In this document: positions 8,534 through 17,571 of the stretch, one piece after another | Layout of the letters: each line of letters starts with the position of its first letter | Position numbering within the stretch: the first letter of the stretch is position 1 | DNA from: Leifsonia sp. NPDC080035 | GTDB lineage: Bacteria; Actinomycetota; Actinomycetes; Actinomycetales; Microbacteriaceae | Direction of reading: 5' to 3' | Length of the DNA stretch: 64,000 nucleotides | Assembly: GCF_040050925.1 (NCBI RefSeq) | Contig: NZ_CP157390.1 | Location: forward strand, 2,976,001 to 3,040,000 | Translations under genes and position numbers: made by a program | The notes under the pieces: generated by a model | What the model was told of the DNA's origin: nothing | The model's input: the letters and a program-made list of their open reading frames with translations, nothing else | The model's database searches: none

Positions 8534-8590
8534 CGATTCGTCACGAATGCGCGCGATTCGTCACGAACGGCGCGCCTTCGTGACGAATCG
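8534..8590. repeat. Three copies of a 14-bp palindromic motif forming a terminator-like hairpin
   Basis: CGATTCGTCACGAA occurs at 8534-8547 and 8554-8567 and, inverted, at 8577-8590. Copies 2 and 3 form a perfect 14-bp stem with a 9-nt loop that includes the palindrome GGCGCGCC. Each copy is itself nearly palindromic around CGTCACG. It lies between the convergent decarboxylase and mrp genes and probably terminates both. Confidence 0.75.
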
Positions 8591-8610
8591 CGGTCGATTC
8601 CGGCGCGAGG

Positions 8611-9753
8611 TCAGCGCGGGGCGAGGGGGAGCTTGCGGCCGGCGAGGCTGTCGGAGCGGGTCGCCAGACGCTCGGCGACCGCGCGGATCGCGATGGCGGC
8701 CGGGTCACCGGGGTCGGTGACCACGATCGGCGCGCCAGCGTCACCGCCCGCGCGCAGCGGGATGCTGAGCGGCACCGACGCCAGCAGCGGCACCGCGTCG
8801 TCCTGACCCGCGGACAGCCGGCGGGCCACCTCGGCGCCGCCGCCGGAACCGAAGAGGTCGAGGACACTGCCGTCCGGCTGCACCAGACCGGCCATGTTCT
8901 CGATGACGCCGACCACCCTCTGACCGGTCTGGCGCGCGACGACGCCGCTGCGCTCCGCGACGTCGGCGGCGGCCGGCTGCGGCGTCGTCACGACGACGAC
9001 CTCCGCCTGCGGCAGCAGCTGGCCGACCGAGATCGCCACATCGCCGGTGCCGGGGGGCAGGTCGAGCAGGAGCACGTCCAGGTCGCCGAAGAACACATCG
9101 CCGAGGAACTGCTGGATGGTCCGGTGCAGCATCGGGCCGCGCCAGGCGACCGCCGCTGACGGCGAGTCGACGAACATCCCGATCGAGACCACCTTCACGC
9201 CGTACGCGACGGGCGGCAGGATCATGTCGTCCACCCGGGTGGGCCGCGGAGCGACGCCGTTCTCGTCGGTGAGGCCGAGGATGCCGGGGATCGAGAAGCC
9301 GTGCACGTCCGCATCCACGATCCCCACCCGCAGCCCGCGCTCCGCGAGCGCGACGGCGAGGTTGGCGGTGACCGTGGACTTGCCGACGCCGCCCTTGCCG
9401 CTCGTCACCGCGAAGACCCGCGTCAGCGAGTCCGGCCCGAACTGCTGCGCACGCGCGGCCCGGCCGCCGCGCAGCCGCTCGGTGAGCGCCTTGCGTTCTG
9501 CGGGTGTCATGACCGAGACGTCGACGGTCACCCCGGTGACCCCGGGGACGCTCGCGGTCGCGGTGCGCACATCCCGCTCGATCGCGTCCGCGGCCGGGCA
9601 GCCGACGATGGTCAGCTTGATGCCGACGGTGGCGTGGCCGTCGTCCGCGACGGCGACCGCTCCGACCATGTCGAGCTCGGTGATCGGCTTCCTGATCTCG
9701 GGGTCGAGCACGCCGGAGAGCGCGCTCGCCACCGAGGCGGCGAGGTCAGGCAC
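8611..9753 (-). CDS. mrp: Mrp/ApbC-type P-loop ATPase, iron-sulfur cluster carrier
   Basis: 380 residues. The N-terminal MIP18/DUF59 domain (LDPEIRKPITELDMV) is followed by the deviant Walker A TSGKGGVGKST, the switch DADVHGFSIPG and DLPPGTGDV. These are diagnostic of Mrp proteins, which carry Fe-S clusters to apo-enzymes. GTG at 9753 is preferred because it overlaps the DUF1003 stop by 8 nt; an upstream start would run through that gene. It is the last gene of a three-gene operon with the MgtE-N/CBS and DUF1003 genes, an order also known in M. tuberculosis (around Rv1229c). Confidence 0.9.
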   Translation of the reverse strand: MPDLAASVASALSGVLDPEIRKPITELDMVGAVAVADDGHATVGIKLTIVGCPAADAIERDVRTATASVPGVTGVTVDVSVMTPAERKALTERLRGGRAARAQQFGPDSLTRVFAVTSGKGGVGKSTVTANLAVALAERGLRVGIVDADVHGFSIPGILGLTDENGVAPRPTRVDDMILPPVAYGVKVVSIGMFVDSPSAAVAWRGPMLHRTIQQFLGDVFFGDLDVLLLDLPPGTGDVAISVGQLLPQAEVVVVTTPQPAAADVAERSGVVARQTGQRVVGVIENMAGLVQPDGSVLDLFGSGGGAEVARRLSAGQDDAVPLLASVPLSIPLRAGGDAGAPIVVTDPGDPAAIAIRAVAERLATRSDSLAGRKLPLAPR

Positions 9754-10264
9754 GCGCCTGCTCGCCCTCGTCGCGCTTGTCCAGGTCCTCCAGGAGGGCA
9801 CGCAGCTCGGCGCGGATGAAGTCCTTCGTCGCCATGTCCTTGACCGCGAGGCGCAGGGCGACGACCTCGCGCGCCAGGTACTCGGTGTCGGCGAGGTTGC
9901 GCTCCGCGCGCTGCCGGTCCTGCTCGATCTGCACGCGGTCGCGGTCGTCCTGCCGGTTCTGCGCGAGCAGGATGAGCGGCGCGGCGTAGGAGGCCTGCAG
10001 CGACAGCACGAGCGTGAGGGTGATGAAGCCCAGGTCGGCGGAGTCGAACCGCCACTCCTTGGGCAGCAGCGTGTTCCACGCCATCCACGCGATGACGAAG
10101 ACGGTGAGCCCGAGCACGAACCACGGCGTGCCCATCGCGCGCGCGATCCACTCGGTGAACCGCCCGAACCGGTCGCTCTGCTCCACCGGGTCGCGCCGCG
10201 GGATCACGCTGGTGCGCAGCCCCTTGGGGGCGTCCAGCCTGGTGTCCTGCTTACCTCGTGCCAC
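9746..10264 (-). CDS. DUF1003 family membrane protein
   Basis: 172 residues: a soluble N-terminus, two transmembrane helices (about 43-62 and 75-100, the second ending LILLAQNRQDDRDR) and a long charged coiled tail. The loop signature of DUF1003 is recognisable; function is unknown. The GTG at 10264 has a strong AAGGAGGGG about 6 nt upstream and overlaps the MgtE-N/CBS stop by 14 nt. Downstream it overlaps mrp by 8 nt. Confidence 0.85.
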   Translation of the reverse strand: MARGKQDTRLDAPKGLRTSVIPRRDPVEQSDRFGRFTEWIARAMGTPWFVLGLTVFVIAWMAWNTLLPKEWRFDSADLGFITLTLVLSLQASYAAPLILLAQNRQDDRDRVQIEQDRQRAERNLADTEYLAREVVALRLAVKDMATKDFIRAELRALLEDLDKRDEGEQARA

Positions 10265-11573
10265 TTCCGCCCCTCCTTCCGTTCACAACGCGGATGCTTC
10301 CTGTCGTGTCGGACGGCTCCGTCGGTCTGACGGGCTCGTCCTCGTCTTGACTTCGCCAGTCGTCGGGGAGCAGATAGTCGAGGATGTCGTCGATGGTCAC
10401 CACCCCGACGAGTCGGTGCTTCTCGTCGACGACCGGGACGGAGACGAGGTTGTAGCTGGCGAGGATGCGGGACACCTCGGCGGCGGACGTGTCCGCCGTC
10501 ACCGGCTCCAGGCTCGGGTCGAGCAGGGTGCCGAGCCGCACGTGCGGCGGGTAGCGCAGCATCCGCTGGAAGTGCACGACGCCGAGGAAGCGGCCGGTCG
10601 GCGCCTCGTACGGCGGCAGGGTGACGCACACGGCGGCGCCGAGCGCCGGGGCCAGCTCGTGCCGGCGGATCAGCGCCAGGCCCTCCGCCACCGTCGCGTC
10701 GGCCGAGACGATGATCGGCTCGGTCGTCATCAGGCCGCCTGCGGTGTCCGGCGCGTAGCTGAGGAGCATGCGCACGTCCTCCGCCTCCTCCGGCTCCATG
10801 AGCTCGAGGAGGTGCTCGCCGCGCTCGTCGGAGAGCTGCGCGATCAGGTCTGCGGCGTCGTCCGGCTCCATCTGGTCGAGCACGTCGGCCGCGCGGTCGT
10901 CGTCGAGCTGGGACAGGATCTGCACCTGCTCGCTCTCCGGCATCTCCTCGAGCACATCGGCGAGCCGGTCGTCGGGGAGCTCCTCCGCCACCTCGAGCAT
11001 CCGCTGCTGCGGAAGGTCGAGGAGGGTGTTGGCGAGGTCGGCCGGCTTGAGCTCGGAGTACGTCGCGATCAGCTGCTCGGCGGACTGGGCCTCGCCGCGC
11101 TGCTGCTTCTCGCGCACCTCGTTCCAGGCCACGAACGTGGTCGGTCCCTTGCCGAACGGCGACGGACCGGTCTTCGGTCGCCGCACGAACAGCTGGCTCA
11201 CCGCCCACTCGCCGGTGGCGGACTCCTCGATCGCGACATCCTCGATCGTCGCCTCGCCGCCGCCGTCGGCGAAGACCACCTTGCGGCCGAGCAGTTCGGC
11301 GATGACGCGGACCTCGCCGCCGCGCTGCTCGAACCGGCGAACGTTGATCAGGCCGGTCGTGATGATCTGGCCACTGGAGATGCTGGTGACCCGGCCGATG
11401 GAGACGAACACCCTGCGCTTGCCGGGGATCTCCACGATCAGCCCGACGACGCTCGGCGGATCGTCCTTGCGGTACACCACGAGCACATCGCGCACCCGGC
11501 CGACACGGTCGCCGACCGGGTCGAACACGCTGGTGCCTGCCAGGCGGGCGACGAAGATCCGGGTGCTGCTCAC
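10251..11573 (-). CDS. PRC-barrel / MgtE N-terminal / CBS domain protein without membrane domain
   Basis: 440 residues from GTG (VSSTRIFVARLAG). An N-terminal PRC-barrel-like region is followed by MgtE-type superhelical repeats (LLDLPQQRMLEVAEELPDDR and further EEMPESE/EPDDAAD units), then a CBS pair (about 290-410). In true MgtE Mg2+ channels these cytoplasmic domains gate a five-helix pore. No membrane helices follow here, so it is a stand-alone Mg2+ or nucleotide sensor whose partner is unknown; the neighbouring DUF1003 membrane protein is a candidate. The frame is open to 12158, but TAGGTT-N7-GTG marks 11573 as the start. Confidence 0.82.
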   Translation of the reverse strand: MSSTRIFVARLAGTSVFDPVGDRVGRVRDVLVVYRKDDPPSVVGLIVEIPGKRRVFVSIGRVTSISSGQIITTGLINVRRFEQRGGEVRVIAELLGRKVVFADGGGEATIEDVAIEESATGEWAVSQLFVRRPKTGPSPFGKGPTTFVAWNEVREKQQRGEAQSAEQLIATYSELKPADLANTLLDLPQQRMLEVAEELPDDRLADVLEEMPESEQVQILSQLDDDRAADVLDQMEPDDAADLIAQLSDERGEHLLELMEPEEAEDVRMLLSYAPDTAGGLMTTEPIIVSADATVAEGLALIRRHELAPALGAAVCVTLPPYEAPTGRFLGVVHFQRMLRYPPHVRLGTLLDPSLEPVTADTSAAEVSRILASYNLVSVPVVDEKHRLVGVVTIDDILDYLLPDDWRSQDEDEPVRPTEPSDTTGSIRVVNGRRGGSGTR

Positions 11574-11579
11574 ATGTAT

Positions 11580-11586
11580 TAACCTA
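11580..11586. promoter_or_regulatory. Symmetric TAACCTA element between MgtE-N/CBS and GSP17M-like genes
   Basis: On the minus strand TAGGTT (complement 11581-11586) is 7 nt from the GTG at 11573. On the plus strand TAACCT (11580-11585) would start RNA near 11592, giving a 39-nt leader to the ATG at 11631. A second plus-strand hexamer, GACAAT (11619-11624), lies 6 nt before that ATG and could give a leaderless RNA. Confidence 0.5.
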
Positions 11587-11630
11587 TGCCCTCCCGCCCC
11601 GGCGGGCCGTGAGAATGGGACAATGGGGCG

Positions 11631-12239
11631 ATGACCACTCCGAGCCCTCTGGGCGGACGCAACCGGACACCGTTCCCGACCCTGCCGCGAGGCGAGGTGG
11701 TCGCGGTGTTCGAGACCTATCCGGACGCGCAGCAGGCCGTCGACCTGCTCGCCAGGGCCGACTTCCCGGTGGACAAGGTGTCGATCGTCGGAAGCGACCT
11801 GAAGAGCGTCGAGCGCGTCACCGGCAAGCTCACCTGGGGTCGTGTCGCCCTCGCGGGCGCCGCGTCCGGGGCCTGGCTCGGCATCTTCTTCGGACTCCTG
11901 CTGCTGATCTTCTCGCCGACGGTGAGCTACGCGTTCGTGATCGCCGCGGTGCTCATCGGCGCGGGCTTCGGGATGCTGTTCGGCATCGTCTCGTACGCGA
12001 TCAACCGGCGCACGCGCGACTACACCTCCGTCATGCAGGTGATCGCCTCCAGCTACTCGGTGCTGGTCGACCCGGAGCTCGGAAACCGGGCGCGCAACCT
12101 GCTGGACGGCGGCCAGGCCGCCGCGCCCGAGCCGACCTCCTGGGCCCAGCCGGCGCACCCGTCCGACCCGCCGCCCGCGCCGCCGGCGGACGACGAGCGC
12201 CCGCCGGCTCCGCCCGCGCCTCCCGCGCCGCCCGCCTGA
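11631..12239 (+). CDS. General stress protein 17M-like membrane protein
   Basis: 202 residues. The N-terminal segment VVAVFETYPDAQQAVDLLARADFPVDKVSIVGSDL has the beta-alpha-beta pattern of the GSP17M/YflT-like domain. Two glycine-rich transmembrane helices follow (about 80-100 and 104-122). The tail is a Pro/Ala-rich disordered stretch. The role is unknown; family members are linked to general stress. It is monocistronic between two oppositely oriented genes. Confidence 0.75.
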   Translation: MTTPSPLGGRNRTPFPTLPRGEVVAVFETYPDAQQAVDLLARADFPVDKVSIVGSDLKSVERVTGKLTWGRVALAGAASGAWLGIFFGLLLLIFSPTVSYAFVIAAVLIGAGFGMLFGIVSYAINRRTRDYTSVMQVIASSYSVLVDPELGNRARNLLDGGQAAAPEPTSWAQPAHPSDPPPAPPADDERPPAPPAPPAPPA

Positions 12240-12273
12240 CCGCGTCAGACCCTCGGCACGTCGCGGGAGCGGG

Positions 12274-13809
12274 TCAGCGTGCGTTGAGCCGCTGCACCCA
12301 CGCCTCCACGTCGTCGGCGGTGCGCGGGATGGCGATCGACAGGTTCTCGGCCCCGTCCTCGGTGACCAGGATGTCGTCCTCGATGCGCACGCCGATGCCG
12401 CGGAACTCCTCGGGGACCGTCAGGTCGTCCGGCTGGAAGTAGAGGCCCGGCTCGATCGTGAAGGTCATGCCGGGCTGCAACACGCCGTCCATGTAGAGTT
12501 CTCGGCGGGCCTGGGCGCAGTCGTGCACATCCAGCCCCAGGTGGTGGCTTGTGCCGTGCACCATGTAGCGGCGGTGGTGCTGGTTGTCCGCCTGCAGCGC
12601 CTCCTCCGCGCTCACCGGCAGGAGGCCCCACTCGGCGGTGCGCTCGGCGATGACGGCCATCGCCGTGGCATGGATCTCGCGGAAGCGGATGCCCGGCCGC
12701 ACGATCGCGAACGCCGCGTCCGCGGCCTCGCGGACCGCCTCGTAGACCAGCCGCTGGGTCTCGGTGAAGGTCCCGTCGATCGGGAACGTGCGGGTGATGT
12801 CGGCGGTGTAGTAGCTGTCCACCTCGACACCGGCATCCAACAGGATGAGATCGCCCGGCACGACCGGCCCGTCGTTGCGGGTCCAGTGCAGGATGCAGGC
12901 GTGCGGTCCGGAGGCGGCGATCGTGTCGTAGCCGACCGCGTTGCCGTCGGCGCGCGCGCGGCCGTTGAAGACGCCCTCCACCAGGCGCTCGCCGCGCGGG
13001 TGGGCGACGATGCGGGGCAGGTCGGCGATGACGTCGTCGAAACCGCGGGCGGTCGCCGCGATCGCGGCGCGCAGCTCGGCGATCTCGTACGCGTCCTTCA
13101 CCAGCCGCAGCTCGGAGAGGTCGCGGGCGAGGCGGTCGTCGTCCGCGTGCTCCTCGGCGTCCGCCTCGGCGCCCGCGTCCGCGGCGAGCACCAGCCGGGC
13201 GGCGTCCACCCGGTCGGTGAGGGCCGGGTCGGCCTCGCGCAGCACGATGGTGTCCGCGTCGACGGCGTCGAGCACTGCGGCGACCTCCGCGATCCCGCGG
13301 GTCGGCAGACCGAGGTCGCTCGACACCTGGGCGAGCGAGGGCCGAGGGCCGATCCAGAACTCGCCGATCTCGGGGTTGGCGTAGAACTCGTCGGAGTCGC
13401 GTCCCGCGCGCTCGCGGAAGTAGAGGGTCGCCTCGTGCCCGGCTGCCGTCGGCTCGAGCACGAGAACGCTGCCGGGCTCCGAGTCGGAGCCCCACCCGGT
13501 CAGGTGTGTGAACGCCGAGTGGGCGCGGAACGCGTAGTCGGTGTCGTTCGAGCGCTGCTTCAGCCGCCCGGCGGGGATGATCAGCCGTTTGCCGGGGAAC
13601 AGCTCGGAGACGCGGGCGCGCCGGGCGGCGGCGAACGCGGCCTGCTCCCTGGCCTCGGGCAGCACGGCGGGACGGTCCGCCCAGCCGCTGCCGATGTACT
13701 GCTTGAAGGCCTCCGACCCGGGGGTGGTGGAGCGGTTGGCCGTGGCGCGCGGCGCCTCCTGCTCCGCGGGCGCGGGCGCTGTGGTGTTCTCGGACGACAT
13801 GCCGACCAT
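12274..13809 (-). CDS. pepP: Xaa-Pro aminopeptidase (M24B)
   Basis: 511 residues if the ATG at 13809 is used (AGGAG 7 nt upstream); the second ATG at 13800 would give 508. An N-terminal aminopeptidase-P domain is followed by the pita-bread metallopeptidase. Dinuclear metal ligands are visible: LLDAGVEVDSYYTADITR (two Asp), HGTSHHLGLDVHD (His), TIEPGLYF (Glu) and GIGVRIEDD (Glu). It cleaves N-terminal residues from X-Pro peptides in the cytoplasm. An Ala/Pro/Thr-rich N-terminal extension of about 35 residues is not part of the fold. Confidence 0.9.
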   Translation of the reverse strand: MVGMSSENTTAPAPAEQEAPRATANRSTTPGSEAFKQYIGSGWADRPAVLPEAREQAAFAAARRARVSELFPGKRLIIPAGRLKQRSNDTDYAFRAHSAFTHLTGWGSDSEPGSVLVLEPTAAGHEATLYFRERAGRDSDEFYANPEIGEFWIGPRPSLAQVSSDLGLPTRGIAEVAAVLDAVDADTIVLREADPALTDRVDAARLVLAADAGAEADAEEHADDDRLARDLSELRLVKDAYEIAELRAAIAATARGFDDVIADLPRIVAHPRGERLVEGVFNGRARADGNAVGYDTIAASGPHACILHWTRNDGPVVPGDLILLDAGVEVDSYYTADITRTFPIDGTFTETQRLVYEAVREAADAAFAIVRPGIRFREIHATAMAVIAERTAEWGLLPVSAEEALQADNQHHRRYMVHGTSHHLGLDVHDCAQARRELYMDGVLQPGMTFTIEPGLYFQPDDLTVPEEFRGIGVRIEDDILVTEDGAENLSIAIPRTADDVEAWVQRLNAR

Positions 13810-13820
13810 TCTTCCACTCC

Positions 13821-13826
13821 TAGGAT
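13821..13826 (+). promoter_or_regulatory. -10 element for PHP gene
   Basis: TAGGAT followed by 7 nt and the ATG at 13834. An in-frame ATG also occurs at 13825 inside the hexamer, which makes it an unlikely start. Confidence 0.55.
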
Positions 13827-13833
13827 GGAGTCC

Positions 13834-14703
13834 ATGGCTGACGAGAGACGGTTCCGGGGCCCCGTCGACCTGCACACGCACTCGAGCGTGTCCGACGGCA
13901 CCGAGACCCCCGCCGAGCTGGTGCGCGCCGCCGCGGCCGCCGGCCTCGGCACCGTCGCGATCACCGACCACGACTCCACCGCGGGCTGGCTGGACGCCGC
14001 GGCGACGGGCGCCCAGGTCGGCGTGACCGTGATCCCGGGCATGGAGCTCTCAACGCGGGTCGAGTTCGCCAGCGTGCACATGCTGGGCTACCTGTTCGAC
14101 CCGGCGAACGAGGCGCTCGTGGCGGAGACCACGCGCATCCGCGACGGCCGGATGCGCCGCGCGGAGGACATGGTTCGCCGCATCGCGCAGGACTACGACA
14201 TCACCTGGGACGATGTGCTCGCCCAGGCGACGGAGGGCGCGACCGTCGGCCGCCCGCACATCGCGGACGCCCTGGTCGCACGCGGCCTCGCCGAGGACCG
14301 CAGCGCCGCCTTCGCCGGCATCCTGCACTGGCGCAGCGGCTACTTCCAGCCGCACTACGCGCCGGAGCCGCTGACGGGTGTCCGGCTGATCCGGGAGGCG
14401 GGCGGTGTCCCCGTGCTCGCGCACCCCGCGACGGGGAGCCGCGGCAGCGTCATCCCCGAGAACCGGCTGCGCCGCCTCGTGGACGCCGGCCTGTTCGGGC
14501 TCGAGCTCGACCACCGCGAGAACCGCCAGGAGGGAGTGGCCCAGCTGCGCGCGTACGCCGCGCGCTACGGCCTCGCGATCACCGGTTCCAGCGACTACCA
14601 CGGGGCCGGCAAGCCGAACCGGCTGGGGGAGAACACGACCGATCCCGCCGTCGTCGACCGGATGATCGAAGAAGCGACAGGCGCGGCGCCTTTCTACGCC
14701 TGA
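13834..14703 (+). CDS. PHP-domain phosphoesterase (YciV/RNase AM-like)
   Basis: 289 residues starting MADERRFRG. The PHP metal motifs are complete: DLHTHSSVSDG, ITDHDSTAGW, GMELST, LAHPATG and GSSDYHG. The length and the VLAHPAT...YGLAITGSSDYHG arrangement match the YciV group, which acts on 3',5'-nucleoside bisphosphates or 5' ends of short RNAs. The long open frame upstream (from 12523) is antisense to pepP and was discarded; the start is set by the -10 spacing and by homology. Confidence 0.87.
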   Translation: MADERRFRGPVDLHTHSSVSDGTETPAELVRAAAAAGLGTVAITDHDSTAGWLDAAATGAQVGVTVIPGMELSTRVEFASVHMLGYLFDPANEALVAETTRIRDGRMRRAEDMVRRIAQDYDITWDDVLAQATEGATVGRPHIADALVARGLAEDRSAAFAGILHWRSGYFQPHYAPEPLTGVRLIREAGGVPVLAHPATGSRGSVIPENRLRRLVDAGLFGLELDHRENRQEGVAQLRAYAARYGLAITGSSDYHGAGKPNRLGENTTDPAVVDRMIEEATGAAPFYA

Positions 14704-14754
14704 GCCCGATGTGCCCGTAGCCTGGTCGGCGGGGATCGGGAAGAGAGGTCACTG

Positions 14755-15897
14755 GTGAGACGGCGGTTCTTGACGTCCACGATCGCGGCCACGGGCCTCG
14801 TCGCCGCGATCGTCCTCGGCGGGGCGACCGCGCCCGCGAGCGCCGACACGTCCTATCCCTCCTGGGACGACGTGCAGAAGGCGAAGGCGAACACGGCGGC
14901 GGCCGCGGCCGAGGTCGACCGCATCAACGGGCTCCTCGCCGGGCTGCGCAGCGCCGCGGCGGCCGCGGGCGATCTCGCCGTCAAGCGGGCGGGGGAGTAC
15001 GGCATCGCCGAGGCGAACCTCCAGAAGGCGACCCAGAAGTCGGAGAGCCTCGCCCAGCAGGCGTCGGCGGCCGACGCGAAGGCGGCCGACCTCCGGTCGC
15101 AGAGCGGGAAGTTCGCGGCGCAGATGGCGCGGTCGGGATCGTCCGACGTGTCCCTCCGGCTGTTCCTTGACGGTCACGAGCGGACGACGGGCGGATCGAC
15201 CTCCCTGCTCTACCAGCTGGGCACGGTGTCCCGTCTCGCCGACACGGCGTCCAGCCTGTTCGCCCAGGCGACGGAGCAGAAGAACGTCGCGGCCGCGCTC
15301 AGCGAGCAGGCGGCCGCGGCGAAGAAGGTGCGCGACAAACTCGCCGCGGACGCCGAGAAGGCGCTCGAGGCGGCGCAGGAGGCGAAAGCCGCCGCCGACG
15401 CGAAGGTGGCCGACGAGCAGTCCCACGCCAACACCCTGTACGCCCAGCTGGCGACCCTGAAGAACACGCAGGCGGCCACCGAGAAGAGCTATGCGGAGGG
15501 CGAGGCGGCACGTCAGGCCGCCGAGGCCGCGGCGAACCCGGGCGGAGGCGCCGACGGCTCCGCGCCGCCTCCCGGCATCGTCGTGGACCCCGCTGCCGCG
15601 CAGGCGTACGCCGCGAGCCGGCTGGGGGCGTTCGGCTGGGGAGGCGACCAGATGGACTGCCTCATCAAGCTCTGGAACCACGAGTCCGGCTGGCGCGCGG
15701 ACGCCTACAACACCTCGAGCGGCGCATACGGCATCCCACAGGCCTGGCCGGGCAGCAAGATGGCGAGCGCCGGCGCCGACTGGATGACCAACGCGAACAC
15801 TCAGATCAACTGGGGACTCGACTACATCAACCGCGCGTACGGGTCGCCGTGCGCGGCGTGGACGTTCGAGATGAGCCACGACCCGAACTGGTACTGA
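14755..15897 (+). CDS. Secreted coiled-coil protein with C-terminal transglycosylase-like domain
   Basis: 380 residues. A Sec signal peptide ends near ATAPASADTS. Residues about 35-255 are Ala/Lys/Glu-rich coiled coil with two long helices, as in peptidoglycan-hydrolase regulators (NlpC/P60 or EnvC-like). A Gly/Pro linker leads to a compact domain (CLIKLWNHESGWRADAYN, SSGAYGIPQAWPGSKMAS, CAAWTFEMSH) like lysozyme-fold transglycosylases of the aggregation-promoting-factor type; the Glu in NHESGW is the likely catalytic acid. It probably acts in cell-wall remodelling outside the membrane. GTG start with AGAGG upstream. Confidence 0.83.
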   Translation: MRRRFLTSTIAATGLVAAIVLGGATAPASADTSYPSWDDVQKAKANTAAAAAEVDRINGLLAGLRSAAAAAGDLAVKRAGEYGIAEANLQKATQKSESLAQQASAADAKAADLRSQSGKFAAQMARSGSSDVSLRLFLDGHERTTGGSTSLLYQLGTVSRLADTASSLFAQATEQKNVAAALSEQAAAAKKVRDKLAADAEKALEAAQEAKAAADAKVADEQSHANTLYAQLATLKNTQAATEKSYAEGEAARQAAEAAANPGGGADGSAPPPGIVVDPAAAQAYAASRLGAFGWGGDQMDCLIKLWNHESGWRADAYNTSSGAYGIPQAWPGSKMASAGADWMTNANTQINWGLDYINRAYGSPCAAWTFEMSHDPNWY

Positions 15898-15914
15898 CGG
15901 TCGCTGCCCGTGAC

Positions 15915-15954
15915 GCGGAACGCGCCGCCTCCCGAGGGAGACGGCGCGTTCCGC
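15915..15954. terminator. Hairpin between transglycosylase-like gene and DEAD-box helicase
   Basis: Stem of 13 perfect pairs (15915-15927 with 15942-15954), one mismatch, then 4 more pairs around a short loop. It lies between two convergent stops and is likely shared. Confidence 0.75.
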
Positions 15955-15976
15955 ATCGTGTGGGTGCGGGGCCGGG

Positions 15977-17461
15977 TCAGCTGGCCGGGGTCTGCGGCGC
16001 CGTGCCGCGCGAGCGGCGGCGACGGCGGCGCGGGGCGCTGTTGCCGTCGCGGTGCTGGGAGCCGCCGCCGTCGTGCGTGCCGGTCGCGGCCTGCTGGTCG
16101 TCCCCGGTCGCCGAGCCGGAGGCCGAGGGTGCGACCGCTGCGCCCTCGGTGTGGCCCTGGCCGCCGCGCGTGCGGTTGCGGCGACGGCTGCTCGAAGCAC
16201 CCTCGCCGCCCTGGCGGGCCGGACCGGTCGAGTCGCGCCGGCCACCCTGCTGGTTCTCGGGGGCCTTGACCGCCGGAGTCGACTTCAGGCGGCCCTTGGC
16301 GCCCTCCGGGATGTCCAGGTCGCTGTAGAGGTGCGGTGAGGACGAGTAGGTCTCCACCGGCTCCGGCTGGCCGAACTCGAGGGCGCGGTTGATGAGGGCC
16401 CACTTGTGCAGGTCCTCCCAGTCCACGAACGTCACGGCGATACCGGTCTTGCCCGCGCGGCCGGTGCGGCCGGCGCGGTGCAGGTAGGTCTTCTCGTCGT
16501 CCGGGATGGTGTGGTTGATGACGTGCGTCACGTCGTCGACGTCGATGCCGCGGGCGGCGACGTCGGTGGCGATCAGGATGTCCTTCTTGCCCGCCTTGAA
16601 CGCGGCCATCGCGCGCTCGCGCTGCTCCTGATTGAGGTCGCCGTGCACGGCCGCCGCATTGAAGCCGCGGTCGTTGAGCTCCTCCACCAGCTTGGCTGCG
16701 GCGCGCTTGGTGCGCGTGAAGATGACGGTCTTGCCGCGGCCCTCCGCCTGCAGGATGCGCGCGACGACCTCGTCCTTGTCGAGCGAGTGGGCGCGGTAGA
16801 TGAGGTGCTTGATGTTCGCCTGCACCTGGCCCTCGTCGGGGTCGGTGGCGCGGATGTGGATGGGCCGGGTCATGAAGCGGCGCGCGAGCGCGACGATCGG
16901 GCCGGGCATCGTGGCCGAGAACAGCATGGTGTGCCGGGTGGCCGGGGTCTGCGCGAACAGCTTCTCGATGTCGGCGAGGAAGCCGAGGTCGAGCATCTTG
17001 TCCGCCTCGTCCAGCACCATCTCGCGCACGTTGGCGAGGTTCAGGAGGCGCTGGCCGGCCAGGTCGAGCAGGCGGCCGGGCGTGCCGACCACGATCTGCG
17101 CGCCGGCCTTGAGCTGGGCGATCTGGCCCTCGTACGCCTTGCCGCCGTAGATGGCGGCGATGGCGGTGCTGCGGTTGGAGGCGGCCTGCTCGAGGTCCTC
17201 GTGGACCTGGACGGCGAGCTCGCGGGTCGGCACGACGACGAGCGCCTGCACGCCGGGCGCGGGTTCGAGGCCGAGGCGCTGGATGATCGGGAGGCCGAAG
17301 CCGAAGGTCTTGCCGGTGCCGGTCTTCGCCTGGCCGATGATGTCCTGGCCGGTGAGCGCGAGCGGGATGGTCTGGGCCTGGATGGGGAACGGTTCGATGA
17401 TCCCCTTGGACGCGAGAGCGTCCACCATGTCCTGGTCGATGTTCAGTTCGGAGAAAGTCAC
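15977..17461 (-). CDS. DEAD-box ATP-dependent RNA helicase
   Basis: 494 residues with all helicase motifs: Q motif (GIIEPFPIQAQTIPLAL), Walker A AKTGTGKT, VPTRELAVQ, TPGRLLDL, DEAD (VLDEADKMLDLGF), SAT (LFSATMP) and HRAGRTGRAG. The C-terminal 100 residues are basic and disordered, as in RhlE-like proteins. It unwinds RNA duplexes in ribosome assembly or mRNA decay. GTG start at 17461. The 123-bp gap to the divergent ferritin-like gene leaves room for a long 5' leader, and there is no leaderless -10 here. The pairing with a ferritin-like gene resembles Rv3210c-Rv3211 (from memory). Confidence 0.92.
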   Translation of the reverse strand: MTFSELNIDQDMVDALASKGIIEPFPIQAQTIPLALTGQDIIGQAKTGTGKTFGFGLPIIQRLGLEPAPGVQALVVVPTRELAVQVHEDLEQAASNRSTAIAAIYGGKAYEGQIAQLKAGAQIVVGTPGRLLDLAGQRLLNLANVREMVLDEADKMLDLGFLADIEKLFAQTPATRHTMLFSATMPGPIVALARRFMTRPIHIRATDPDEGQVQANIKHLIYRAHSLDKDEVVARILQAEGRGKTVIFTRTKRAAAKLVEELNDRGFNAAAVHGDLNQEQRERAMAAFKAGKKDILIATDVAARGIDVDDVTHVINHTIPDDEKTYLHRAGRTGRAGKTGIAVTFVDWEDLHKWALINRALEFGQPEPVETYSSSPHLYSDLDIPEGAKGRLKSTPAVKAPENQQGGRRDSTGPARQGGEGASSSRRRNRTRGGQGHTEGAAVAPSASGSATGDDQQAATGTHDGGGSQHRDGNSAPRRRRRRSRGTAPQTPAS

Positions 17462-17571
17462 GTGTGAAATTGCCTGTCGGTTCGTTCGGAGGTCTACGCC
17501 CTGTTCTTGTCGCAGGCGCAGGGCCGTCGATCCTTCGCCGACGGCACCACAAGCCTACTGGACCTCCCCGT

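Noticed and set aside
11574..12158. N-terminal extension of the MgtE-N/CBS protein
   Set aside because: It runs antisense through the GSP17M-like gene; TAGGTT-N7-GTG marks the start at 11573.
12523..13833. N-terminal extension of the PHP gene into pepP
   Set aside because: The extension is antisense to the well-supported aminopeptidase and has no similarity; the PHP domain begins at MADERRFRG just after a -10 element.
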